A DNA stretch of 64,000 nucleotides from Nereocystis luetkeana. Taxonomy: Eukaryota > Sar > Phaeophyceae > Laminariales > Laminariaceae. The translations under genes were made by a program, and so were the position numbers. Below, piece after piece: positions 33,197-45,800 of the stretch; positions within the stretch are counted from its first letter, which is position 1, and each line of letters begins with the position of its first letter. The notes beneath the pieces are model-generated. The model made no database searches. It saw nothing but the letters and a program-made list of their open reading frames with translations, and was not told the origin of the DNA. The stretch covers positions 2,294,001 through 2,358,000 of the forward strand of contig JARUPZ010000002.1 in assembly GCA_031213475.1 (NCBI GenBank), given 5' to 3'.

Positions 33197-33701
33197 ATCG
33201 CTGTTGTTAAGGACGTGTTGTGTTGTTAAAAGTTGTGCTAAGTTTGATGATGACGCTCTGTTTTCGTGGAATCTCCGAAGTGTCAAAATGAAGCTCGCAG
33301 TCTCTTTAGACGGGATGAACGTTTCAGTGACCCGCGAAAATTCATGGCACGGAATGTACCGTGAAACCTGTCGGTGGGGGCCAAAAAGCCGCAGCGTTTT
33401 GATGGAACGTTTTGATGGAACGTTTTGATGGGACGTATTATGTGAACGGATGAACAGCGAAGTATCGTGCTCTATTTACCGGTGAGCGCGGTAAAAGCCA
33501 GCACACAAAAATGAGCGGCTTTTGTCCGTTTCCAACTACTGTAGTTCACTTGTTCTTGAAAGAGCCTTGGTGTTGACATGAGCCCTCCCTCCCTCTCTCC
33601 CTGCCCCCCTGCCTGCCCCTCCCCCCCCCCCCCTCGCTTCCCCTATTTGTCTTCACTTTGATGGTCTCTGTGGCCCGCTTCTGGTTGTTCGGGGGTTGCA
33701 G

Positions 33702-33804
33702 TCGGGGCGGCGGAAAGGGTATGAACGTGAACGACATGTCGCCGGACATGCGAGAATCTCACCTCGCCGTCAAGGCCGCCCAGAAGCATGCGCAACGGTT
33801 AGCG
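33702..33804 (+). CDS. Helicase exon 1 (earliest recognised): N-terminal RGGGKG and DSM-like segment
   Basis: Acceptor ttgcag before 33702, donor gcg|gtgagc after 33804, ends in phase 0. It encodes RGGGKG, then a charged amphipathic stretch with the pattern [20 protein letters not shown]. In DHX36 a glycine-rich tract precedes a short helix (PHLKGREIG..., the DHX36-specific motif) that binds G-quadruplex. Spacing and charge here are similar, but identity is low. The frame is also open upstream to ATGs at 33661 and 33721, so this could instead be the first coding exon. A C-rich tract (33604-33633) lies upstream of the acceptor. Confidence 0.55.
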
Positions 33805-36800
33805 GTGAGCCAACAATGGCTACTGGTGCGTAGAGGCTTGGACTGTGTTGCGTCCGGAAATCGGGGGAGGGTTGCAGCTGGAGAGTTGCCAGCTCGTCGG
33901 GCCCGGCTTGTTTATTCGGTTCGGGGAACGGGAGGGTTGCTCATCTCGTCGGCCCGTTTTTTTCCCCTCGTTGCGGGGCAATGTTTCTCTTTCGTTGCTG
34001 CTGTATGTGCGGCGTTTAATACCTGGCGATTTTGTTTGTTGGAGGAACCGAACATACCGAACTGTCGGCCACCGGTATCGAGTTCGTACCGAACCTTGCT
34101 GGAGTGATCGGTAGGGTATTTCAGGCCGTACCGAAGCCTACTGAACGCATGGGTAGGGTATTTTTCGAGCGAATACCCCCCCCCCGGTACACTTTTGGCA
34201 CCTACCTCTTCTAAATATGAGAGTACGCGCTCCCCCGACAAATGGTACGGTATCACGCAGCTTACGGAGTTGATTGAGTATCAACCGCTCAGTCGGTGGA
34301 ACTGACGGCTGACGCATTTTTGAGGCATTGAGCAAAAATATGGTGTAGATTAGATGTCGCTAGGAACTCTCGCGGCAGGATATGCATAACTTTTTGTCAG
34401 CTTGGTCTGCGTTGATGGGCGATAGACGGTGGGCTAATAGGTGTGTTCGTCGTTGTTGTCTCATCTGCACTGCAGATTGTTCTGCTGACGTTGTTGTTGT
34501 TGTTCGGTCACTAGACATGTCAGGCTCCAGTACGCTACTGCTGTATTGCCGTACTGTGCGGTGTTAATATTAATAGTACCCTCCAACAAGACAGAAGGCA
34601 TCCGGATCGGGGATCAGACTCAAGTACGTTTTGCTGCTGTGTCGTCTGCGAGTATCACGACATAGCCGTGCCACACGGAGCAGTACAGCACTACCTGTGC
34701 ACCGTGTATTGTGCATACGGTGGTGCTCGTAGATTCGGCAAAGGGTGCTGCTGCCGGGTCGAGCGCGTCGATAGGCGTTGCTGTCTAGGTCTTGAGTACG
34801 TGCACGCAGCCGAGCAGTACACAGCGGGGGGCCCTACCCACGGCACTGGGTGCGCTCGGCATGAGCGGCGGCTATGCTGTTGCCTGTAATGTTGTGTGGA
34901 TCACACACCCCGCCGTGACATCGAGCCGTTGTCGCCCACCTCTGCTAATGTGTCTGATTGCTGGAGTGGTCGCAGCACGCCGAACGCCACAATAATTTTC
35001 CGTCCCGAAAAGTTTCCGCAGCACGACCCAGAAATTGTTTTTCGAAAGGTTCGGGTTCGCGAGGTTGCCCCGCCCGCGGATACGAGCAATAGTCTACCAA
35101 GGTAATGAACCAAGAAAAAAATCGGCTTCGACCATCTCGATGTTGGCCAGCCTATTTTTAGCCGGCGGGAGAATTTGTGAAAACTATTAACAGCGTTCGC
35201 TCGTATTAAATATGTAAAAACCACCCCAACTGAAAAAAACATAAATACGCGTATGTGTGTTTTATTCTGGTGTGCCTTTAGACTGTACCCCACGCATGCG
35301 CCCTGACAGCGAGCGCACACAGCATGTGACAAGAATTACTTACAGTACGAATACGGCAGGGCTGTTCACGGTTCACTTCATACTTCGCAGTTCGGGTCGG
35401 TTCGGGTTGGGTCCGGTCAGGGTAACCTGGCCCGACCCGTGAGATCTCCTGACCCGACCCGACCCGAACCGAACCGAACCGAACCGACCCGAACCGACCC
35501 GCGAGATTTGAAAACTCAGGACCCGACCCGCGTGGGGCGAGGCATGAGCCGTGAAAAGCCCGGCATATATTGCGACCACCGCGAAAAACATGCGAATGTT
35601 TTACGTACACTATTTAGTAGGTAGTGGTGTGATACGGGATTGCTGCTGCGCGTACAGATGGTGGTGGCGAATGCGCTGCCAAGCCCCACAGGCGGTAGGC
35701 CACGGGACAGGGAGCCTCCGTCATCCTCGAATGTGTGCGATGCCTACGGGGGGGTTACTGCTGGGGGGTGGTAGGGTTTTTTTTTTTTGGGTGGGGGGAG
35801 GGGGGAGGGGAGGGTGCACTCATTTGTTGTCTTCCTTAGTCGTTTGACTATTGACCACGCATCCCTACCGAGACGGAGCAGTCGAGGGGGGGGGGGGGGG
35901 GGGGGGGTCTTGTTGGGGTGGGCGTCGTGTTGCTGTTTATAGCCGCAGCGCTACCCTAAACCGTTCGAGACGTTTCTTGTCTGTTTCTTGTCTGTTGGTT
36001 TTCGACCTGGAGTCAAGTTGCTGGTTCTGCATGGACTCCGTGAATCATGCCGCAGGGGGTCCGATGGAGATCGTAGTCGCACTTTTCTAGTTCCTAACTC
36101 TTGTGGCGCGCAAACCTAACACGAGCCACAGTCGTTCCCCCCTTGTACGTGCTCCTTTCCCCCCCTTCTATGGTCATACGACTACAGCCATGCATGATAA
36201 TGAGTACACCCCCACCCCCCCCCCCCCCCCCCCCCCCCGTCTTCCTCCCATTCCTGACCTATCCCCGCTTTCCTTGCCCCTCCTGCTCCTTCCGATATCC
36301 CCGTTCTCCCTCCCGCCTTTCTGTCTTACTCATTTATCCCCGTCTCCTCTCCGTCCGTTTTTTCTGCTTCACCTTGCCCGCTTCGCCTCCCGCTACTCGT
36401 GTTTTTTTGTTTGTCTCGTGTGTCTGTGAAGGACCCGGATCCGGAGAAGCTGGAAGTGCCTCAACAGATGCTGGCGGAAGTTTACCATGCAGCTAGAGAC
36501 GTTGTGCACAACAGCAACAACACCCAGGCTAGCGTCACGGCGGAGAAGGATGCGCCTCGCGCTCGCCGGAGGTGGGCGTTAGTGTTGAATATCGGATATC
36601 GGATATCGAATGATATTCGAGTTTGATACGATACCGATAAACAGAAAACTTGTCGATATGATAATTGCAGAAAGGACCTGTTCGGTACGATACCGATTAA
36701 CGGGAAAACTAGTCTATGCGATACCGATAAACCGGAAAAAAAAAACTAATCGATACCATGCCGATATGCAGCAAAGCTAGTCAATACGACTATGACATTC

Positions 36801-39800
36801 AGAAGAACTATTTTAATAGTGGATGCGATCTCTCTATATCAAACGAGATCGAAGTCGATACAATACCGATAAAACAAAACAAAACAGAAAAATGAAGCGA
36901 TACGATAAGGATGGACAGAAAAACTAATCGACATGACTACCGACATATATCGAGCGAGCGAGAATCGAGAGGTCGATACGGAACCGATATACAGAACATC
37001 TATTGCCACACGATCTCGATATTTGATACATCGAAGGATTCGTTCAATATCAGAATCTCCATGAAAATTCACCGGAGGGCTATAGGGAATGGAGGGCAAA
37101 ACGCGTAGGTACGATATATCAAAACGTCCGATACGATAGCCAACAGTAGTGAGCGTGGCATCGTTTTACAGTAGTTGTACTTGCGGTTCCACTTTTTTTG
37201 TTTTTGTTTTAAGAAAAGGCGGAGTTGTTGATCCGTTTTTTCTTTTATGGGGCGAAAAACAACTGCCCTCGCGCTCGCCCTATATAGGTATGTATTGTTT
37301 GGCGGCAGACTACGGCCCCCTTCAACTTCAGCCCAAGTTTTTCAGCATCGGTTATTTCTTGTGGTCCCATGTTTTGTTTTGTTCATTTTTTTTCTTTTTC
37401 AGAGGGGGGGGGGGGGGGGGGGGGGGGGGGGTGGGGGGGGGGGGGGAGGGGGGGAAGGTGCTCATATTTTACTTGCCTTAACCCTTTTAGAACCGCAGTC
37501 CTGTTCTGGGGACAAACCGGTCAAATTTCAAGTAGTTTTGTCCCCAAACGGGACTGCGGTTCTAAAGGGGTCAAGTCATCTGCTGACCATTGCCACGCAT
37601 CCCTTTAGAGACGGAGCGTTTTTCAGGGGGGGGTTATTGTTCCATCGGTTTTGAGTCGCAGAAGGATGCCCCTCGCGACAGACAGACGGGGGTAATCATC
37701 GTTGTTGGGTTGGCGTTAGACTCCCGTGAAACCTCTGGGGGGACCCAGAGATAGCGATCAGTACTCGCGGTCGGGACTGTCGGGGTTGGGTATTTGGGCG
37801 GTAAGTTTTGGTAATTTATGAACCGTGGTCTGCGGGTAGCGTAGATGGGAAGGGTGTAGGAGCGCCAGTGTCGTACCGCTCCTTGTACTGACCGTACGTG
37901 CTATCACGCGGGACCATAGTTAACAGGACCTGTGGTATACATAAAAACCTACCTGGTCTATGTTTAACCATTTTTACTATTACGCGGGACCATAGTTAAC
38001 AGGACCAAATATTGTTGGTAAAAATGCTTAAATATATAGGTTTTTATGTATACCATAGGTCCTATTAACTATGGTCCCCGTATTAACAATGTTTGGTCCG
38101 ATTAACTATGGTCCCCCGTAATATTGTGTTGAGGAATTCAAGATCCAGATCGTGATCTAGATCGTGATCTAGATCGTGACGTAGATCGTGGTCCAGATCG
38201 TGGTCCAGATCGTGATCCAGATTGTGATGTAGATCGTGATGTAGATCGTGATCCAGATCGTGACGTAGATCGTGATCCAGATCGTGACGTAGATCGTGGT
38301 CCAGATCGTGATCCAGATTGTGATGCAGATCGTGATGTAGCTCGTGGTCCAGATCGTGATCCAGATCGTGATGTAGATCGTGATCCGGATCGTGATGTAG
38401 ATGTTGCACCCGTCGGATAGAGGGTGGTGTAGATAATGTGCATTCTACACCTGCCGCTACGATATGATCCGGTGCTGTGCAGGACCTGTGTACGGTAAAA
38501 CATCTCGAAGGTACCAAGTACCTGGTAGGAAATATGTCCTAGATCATGCAGATTGTAGGGCTCCACCCGGCAACATGAGCTAGATCGTACAGGTCATACA
38601 GATCAAGAATGATCTATCTGCCCTGAATGATCGAGATCATGACTGAGATGTGCACGTTTCTCACCCCCCAACCAATCAGTGACCGATCCTGTATTTGGCG
38701 TTTTTGTCGTCAGTTTTCCCCGTTTCGGTCTTTCGGGACTGTTGTTACGGGGGACCATAACAAATAAACCAAATATTGTTGGTAAGAATAGGGAAACATG
38801 TAGGTTTTTGTCCGTACCGTAGGTCCTATTCACTATGGTCCACCGTAATAGTACTGCAGTCCCGTTTTGGGGACGTTCTGCTTAGAATTCGAGTGGTTTG
38901 TCGACAAAATGGGGCTGCAGTCCTAACATTCCTAAAGTGGTTGACAATGCAAGTTCCTAAACGGTAAACTTAATAGTTACAGTATATGTAGTTGTAGTTT
39001 TGGTTCCAGGTTTCGTTTGGTTAGTCGGGATTGGTTTTTCAGGGAGGGGCTGTTGGTCCATTGGTTTTGTTTGGGCGCGGGGGGGGGGGTTGTGGGTGCC
39101 TTTTTTTGTTAGGGGCTTGCGAGACCTTGGTTTCTTTGTTTCAGGGTGCTGGTGGGTTTGTTTTGGAGGCATGTTTTATGTTGGAGGGAGAGGGGGTTGT
39201 GGGTCCATTTGTTTTGGATGGGGTTCGGGGACAGATGTTGGAGCTCATGCTTTTTACTTGAGGGGTGGGCGTTGCGTGGACGGAAGGGGATGTTGCCGCC
39301 GCTCGCGTCACTCGCCGACCGCCTCGCCTCGCCTTCGTTGGCGGGGGTTACTCGATGCGCTTGCCGCAGAAAGATAGTTAATCCTGTGATGTGTTGGAGG
39401 GGTTATGTTTATTTTGTGTAGCCTTTTGTTAGACCCTAGCTCAGCCAAGGACAGATCGTTCGTCTACTGTACCTCCCTTTTTGCTTGGCGTACGCTTGCC
39501 CGGCCCGGCCTGGCCTCGCCTTGCAAGGTGGGGCGTGGCGGGCGTGAGAGCGTCTATCATAGTCGAGGTGATTGCGGGTTGACTTGAGTTGGTCCGGCTG
39601 TGAACAGTTTGGGCGGGCGGTGTTTCCTGTAGGGCAATTTTGTTCCTTGCTGATGTCGTCGCCTTGTTCTGACGTGTTGACCTTTGCTCTCTGGTTTTGC
39701 TTGTTCGCTCTTGTTGTCCTTTCTCTTGCCCGTGCTGTCTTTTGCTGGCGACGGCGCTGTCGTCGTACTCGTGGTTGCGTTACGTTTTTTTACGGTGGTT

Positions 39801-42800
39801 GCCTCTCGCAACGGCGGTTTTCTTCACGTTGCGGCGGTTTTACATTTCATTACATTGCGACCGACCGTTACATTTCGGTGTTTGCACGGCGTTTCGGTGG
39901 TAATGTCACGTTTCGGCGGTTACGTCACACTCCGGCGGTTACATTCGTTGGTTGCGTCACGTTTTGACGGTTACGTTCGCCGGTTACGTCACGTTTCGAC
40001 GGTCACATTACGCCGGTTACGTCACGTTTCGATGGTTACATCTGGGCGGTTACGTGCGGTTTCGACGGTTACATTTCGGCGGTTACATTTTGACGGTTAC
40101 GTTTCGGTGGTTGCGTTTTGTTTATCTTTCATCGGCGGCGGCGGCGGCGCGGGCAGGGAGATGTGGGGTGGGAACGGCGCGGTGGCCTCTTCGCCGCCTC
40201 CACCGACGAATAAGGGTGCGGCGTACAACGAGATTCAGCTTGGCCGCCGAAAGCTTCCGGCCTATGCACGGAGGGAAGACATCTTGGAGGCCATCAACAA
40301 CAACCAAGTTATTGTCATCTCCGGAGAGACTGGCTGCGGGAAAACGACTCAGGTGCGCAGGAGGCGTTGCGCTCAGGAGGGGGAAGGGGAGGGGGGTTGC
40401 GGTGATGGGGTTTCGGGGTTGGGGTCGGAGGGGATTGATTGCCTGCATATGTTTTTTTTTCTTACTTTTTTCTTCTGGTTGGACGTTCGTTGTGTTCCTC
40501 GTGTCTATCCGTATCCCATCTCCTCTCCTCCTTCTCTGCTCTCTCTCTCTCTCTCTCTCTCTCTCGTTCCATCGCCCCGTTCCGAAAGGGATGCCTGGTG
40601 AATCGTCGAATTACCAAGGCGAACAACAAAATGAGTACCCCCCCCTCCCACCCCCCCCACCTGATCTCTTTTTCTGACTGATTGGGTCTACCACCACAGG
40701 TGCCACAGTTCTTGATGGACCAGTACAACATCCCCACCGACGCAGGAGTCGAGGAGGCCCCCGCAGAGCAGCTGTCGCCGTACAACATCGTCTGCACCCA
40801 GCCCCGTCGCATCTCTGCCATCGGTGAGCGAACGAACGCCTCCTTGGGTCGGCGACAGCGGCATTCACCCCCCCCCTTGGAATCATCGTACGCATCACGC
40901 ACGTGTGTGTGTTCTTCACATTAAACCGTTCTTTTTCTACCCGTGGACATCCTGCACGCTCAGTGTCCGTGCCGATTTTTCGACCCAAGAGAAACACAAG
41001 CTTTGTGGTCGCGAAAATATCCTACATTGATATGCAGTTTACGCAGAGTAGACCATGCGATGCCATGCCATCGTACTCAGTACGACAGCCACGACATACA
41101 CATTCTATGAGAAGAGAGAAACATCGAAATGAACACACACAGTGTGTGTACACCTGACGCACGCTACGCTGGCAGGGAATGTACCTCATTGTTTCTGAAG
41201 CTTTCGTATTCTGGAGGAAGGAGCTCCGTAACGTAACTCCAACACCTGGGGTGGAGAATTTTCTGTACGCCGCCATGTATCCCCGTGACCAATCCCATGA
41301 CCTACTGTAATTTTAAGATAAAACGAACATTCGTAGGATATTCACATACGGGGTTTACTCAATATTTTGCGCAAGGAAGCCAGCCAGTCAGCTTTGTCTC
41401 GGCCAAACTACAAGTAGTACTGGTACTACCTATCGTAGCCCGTCAGTCTTGACATATTTGTCTTGCAAGGCAAAAAAAAGAGAAGGCCACCTATGTTATT
41501 TTTCCTTGTTATTTTTCCTTGTTACTTTCTCCTTGGTTCTTTGTCTTACTCTGTTCACAAGCAGTGGTGTTTTTTGTTATTTCTTCTTTTTTCCAGCTCT
41601 TTCTTTTTCAAGTGTTGGCCACCTCGCCTGCGGGGGGGGGGGCACGACAGATTGTTTCTCTTAGATTTTGCTTTCATTTTTCTTCTTTTTCTTTTTCGAT
41701 TTGTCTACCTTGTTTTTGTTTTCTCTTTGATTGTTTCTTTTCGTTTCACTATTTCATAGATTGCGTATGTCGTGCCTGTCGTATCTAGTATGATGACATG
41801 GCTTTGCATTGCCCACTGCAGTTCACACTGCACACGTGGCAACGTAGTATCTCTGGGGCGTAGCTTTGTGACCACAGAACTTGTATCTCTTCTAGGATTG
41901 AAGAATCGGCACGGACACTGGTTGTGCTGGATGTCGACGGGTAGAAAGAACGGTTTAATGTGAAGAACACACACACACATGATGTGGTAGCACTCGTCAC
42001 TAGGTACACGATAAGGCACCCACGAGGCAGTTGCATACTCGTAGTGTATCCAATGCTGTCTCTGGAAGTAGCCACAACAATCTATATTTTTCACCTTACG
42101 TCGACGCCGCCATCCATTTTGCAAGAAGGTCACCTTACAAGCGGGGTCTTAAGGGGATGCGGCTCACCCTTCATGCGACTCGCCGGCGCTTCGCGCTTGG
42201 TACAAAAGCAATGTCTCCATCGTCGGTGAAAAAAGCACGACGTCCTCCGTCCCGGCATTGTACGGATGCGACGGTCTATGATCACCCGCCTGTGGCCATC
42301 CATGGCGCTAGTACCCCCCTCCCGGCATTGTAAGGATGCGAGGGTCTATGGTCGTACGACTACGGCGATGCATGAGATCGAGTACATCTCTCCTATCGAG
42401 TACACCCCCCCCCCCCCCCCCCCCCCCCTTATATCTGGGTTGAGTTGGCGTCGGTTGGTAACGACACTGTAAAATTTGCCGCTCACTACGTGAGAGCTAG
42501 ACAACCAGGGTGCCGTTTATTTTGTTTTTTTTTGGCGGTCGCCCACAGCTGGCCGTCGAGTTAGATCATTTGTGCGAGGTAAAGAAGCTTTACTCTGCAC
42601 AAGGAAATTGATCGTATCACGAAGTGTTCAAGGTATGCACCCAAGAGGCAGTTACATTGTACTCCCATTGCTGTCTCTGGAAATGCCTACACCGGAAATT
42701 AAATTAACTCATTGAAGCTGTCATCCGAATGCAAGTCCGCCTCACAAGCGGTTCTTAGTAGGATGCAGCTCACCCTTCATGCGACTCGCCAGACACCTCA

Positions 42801-45800
42801 CGGCGCTTCGCGCTTGGTGCAAGCAATGTCTGCCTGGTCGGTGAAAACCCGACATGCTCCGTCCCGGCATTTTAGGGATGCGAGGGTCTATGGTCATACG
42901 ACTACGGCCATGCATGAGATCGAGTACATCTCTCCTGTCGAGTACACCCCCCCTGTCTCCGATTGGCACCATTAAAAGAGTTTTGGACATGGAAATATCG
43001 AACTTCCGGCATACCGTACCGAACGCATTTTTTTCTCGATTCCCTGGCATGTACGTGTTTGTGATGCTCATGCTTTCGCTTCTACATCGTGTCAAATGTG
43101 TGTTCAGTTTGCCCCCTTCCCCCCTGGCATGCATCCCTTTTATTATTTTGTTGTTATGTTGTTGCTGCTTATGCTGAACGAATCGTTTCGATGTATTGCA
43201 CCCGGTACGTACCTATCAGCTTTCGATTTGGTGTGTGGTATACCTGGTAGCAGTTATCGATCTCGATCTAGATTCTCTTTCGATATCCATCACCGTCAGG
43301 CACCTACCCCGGTCTCCTGTCTGATCGTTTTTTTTTTTTTAATGCTGGTCTCCTCTGATTGCCTAGCGTGTGGTCGCCCCCCGTTTCCGGTCTCCTTTGA
43401 TTGGTTGACACATTCTTTTCCGCTCTCCTCTGAATGATGAGCACTTCCAATCGAGATTATTCTGATTGGTTTGACACCTCGTTTCCGCTCTCCTCTGACT
43501 GGTGGGCTTCTCCCACCGAGTGTATTGTGATTGGTCGACACCCATCCCCTGTCCGCTTTCCTCTGATTCGCGGCCGCGCGCTTTCTGGTAGCCTGTGATT
43601 GGTTGGGATCCCGTTCCCGGCCGCTGGTTGGTACCCCGTTTGAGTTTAATCTGATCGACAGCGTCATTCCCTTCCCAGTCTCCTGTTCCTGCTCGGCACC
43701 CCCTTTTCGGCCTCCTCTGATTGGTGGGCACTCCCTTCCCGGTCTTCTATGATTGGTCGGCACCCCTTTTCTGGTTGCCTCTGATTGGTGGTCTTTACCT
43801 TGCCGTTCTCCTCTTACTGGTTGGCCCCCCCCCCCTCCCCCTTCCCCCAATGTATTCCTCGTTTCAGGCGTCGCTGAGCGAGTGGCGGCGGAGCGCGGCG
43901 AAACGGTGGGGGGGACGGTAGGCTACCAGATTCGGCTGGAGCGACGCGCTAGCGAGCACACCAAGCTGCTGTTCGTCACGACCGGCATCCTGCTCAGGCG
44001 GCTGCAGGCAGACCCCCAGCTCGAAGGGGTGACGCATGTCATCCTGGATGAGGTGCGGCGATGGTAGTGGTGGTGGCAGTGGCGGTGATGAGGGTGTGAG
44101 ATTGTACATGGGTGGGTGGCGTGTTGGTGGTTTGTAGTGGGGATGGGAGTGGGGTTGGTTTGATGTTGATGACGGTGGATATATTTTCCAATCGGTTTTG
44201 CCAATCTCGTTTGTTTCGCTTGCTGCCTTACGCCAGCCACACTCTTGCCCCGACCAGCAGGGGCGGATCACCGGTTGGCAACGACGGACTTCGTTCACAG
44301 ACGGGCGCCTAGTGTACATTGAGTCAATCACCGCACGCACTAACCGGAATGGGTTGGCATCGGAACCCTTGCCGGATTCGCCATCGTTAGAGTAATCGCT
44401 ATCGGAATCGGCATCGTTCTCGGTATCGCTACAAGTCGTAAACGTTAACATCTCCTGAAAATCATAACGATACGTAGCAGAATCGGAATCGGAAACGGTT
44501 TCGGAGACGTACACCCCATTCGGAAAATCGTATTGGACGTCGTTTTTTTGGAATCGGAAACGCCCGAACAGGTGCACGAGCGGACCGTGGACTCGGACTT
44601 CTTGATCATCATCCTCAGGGACCTTGCCCTCCGAAGAAATGATCTCACGCTCGTATTGATGAGCGCAACGCTGAACGCGGATGTGAGTACTTTTTCGTTG
44701 GTTAGTTCGTGCTTTTTTGTTGTTGACACCCCAAAACACCTGACAAGGGCACGGATTATTTCTGTTTCTATTGGTACGTATGTCGGTCGTTTCTGTGCTT
44801 TCGTTGGAGAGGGTGGGATATGTAGACACCTCGGAAGTAGGGGGGAGTCTTTCGTTCAGTGCTTGTACCGGACACGAGTACGTTCTATTAATAATTGTTT
44901 GTACGAGTTCGTCTGTAGGCTGTTTCTATGCTATTTTGGGGGCGGGTGGGAGCGGCGGACATTGGAAACCCTTCACAGGGAGGGGGCGGGGAAGGGTGCG
45001 GCCGTTGTACTCGCAACCGTATTGTTGTTATCTTGAAAGCTCAGGTAGAGTCTTTGTTTTTCGCCGGTGTGCGGGTTTTTTTTTTCGCTTTTATCGATCG
45101 GGTGTGTTTTTGTTTTGTTGCTTTTTTTGTTGTTGCTTTTTTTGCTTGCCTTTTTACTTTTGACGAATGATATTTTGTGTTGTAGATGCTACTGGTATCA
45201 CAGTACTCATGTTCTATGTTTTTTTTTTCCCGTCGTTTCTTGTGGTATGCTGTCGTGAACGAACGCAATCGTGGGACGAAACGGACGGCAATCATGGGAC
45301 AAACGGACCTATTTCTATGGCATGGAACAAACGCACGGGTGGACGCAGCTCTTCTCTAACTACTTCTCCCAAGCTCCCAAGCTGAACATCCCCGGGTACA
45401 CCTTCCCGGTGCAGGAGTTCTACCTCGAGGTACTCCGCTGTGTTGTGTGCCGTGCTGAAACGTATGTGCTGTAGTGTGTACGATACTCTGTTATGCGGCT
45501 ATATTGCGTTGGAATGCACATTAGTTCAGTGTGCTACTGTGTTACTACGGCTGTACTGTACTGCTGTACTACCGGTATACCGGGTAGTTTATTACGGGGA
45601 ACCATAGTAAATAGGACCAAATATTGTGTAGTAAAAATGGGAAGCATATAGGTTTTTGTGTGTACCGTAGGTCCTATTTACTATGATCCCCCGTAATAGT
45701 TCTGTGCTGTACTGTGCTGTGCTGCTGTACTGTACAGTACTGTATTGTACTGCACTGTGCTGTTACTTTTGCTGTAGAGTACGGATGTACTGTACTCTAC

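Larger units (their letters stand above)
30557..33701. other. No exon recognised; probable 5' region of the helicase gene
   Basis: The first coding exon or 5' UTR of the helicase should lie here or further left. GC-rich 31300-31400 (GCC repeats) is one candidate area, but no ATG-led frame with a fitting phase-2 donor is convincing. A ccttgcgttcaaccattg block at 30830 recurs at 49355. Confidence 0.4.

Noticed and set aside
1-33600. Autonomous transposon or provirus
   Set aside because: No reverse transcriptase, integrase, transposase or capsid-like motif is visible in any frame. All mobile elements seen are short and non-autonomous.
39684-40601. 305-codon + frame covering the minisatellite and motif I
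   Set aside because: The part before 40157 is a CGGTTACGT minisatellite and the part after 40352 is intron. Only 40157-40352 matches the helicase, with splice sites and phase fitting exon 2.
43864-44829. 321-codon minus-strand frame
   Set aside because: It is the antisense of helicase exons 5 and 6 and the intron between. The sense strand carries the conserved motifs.
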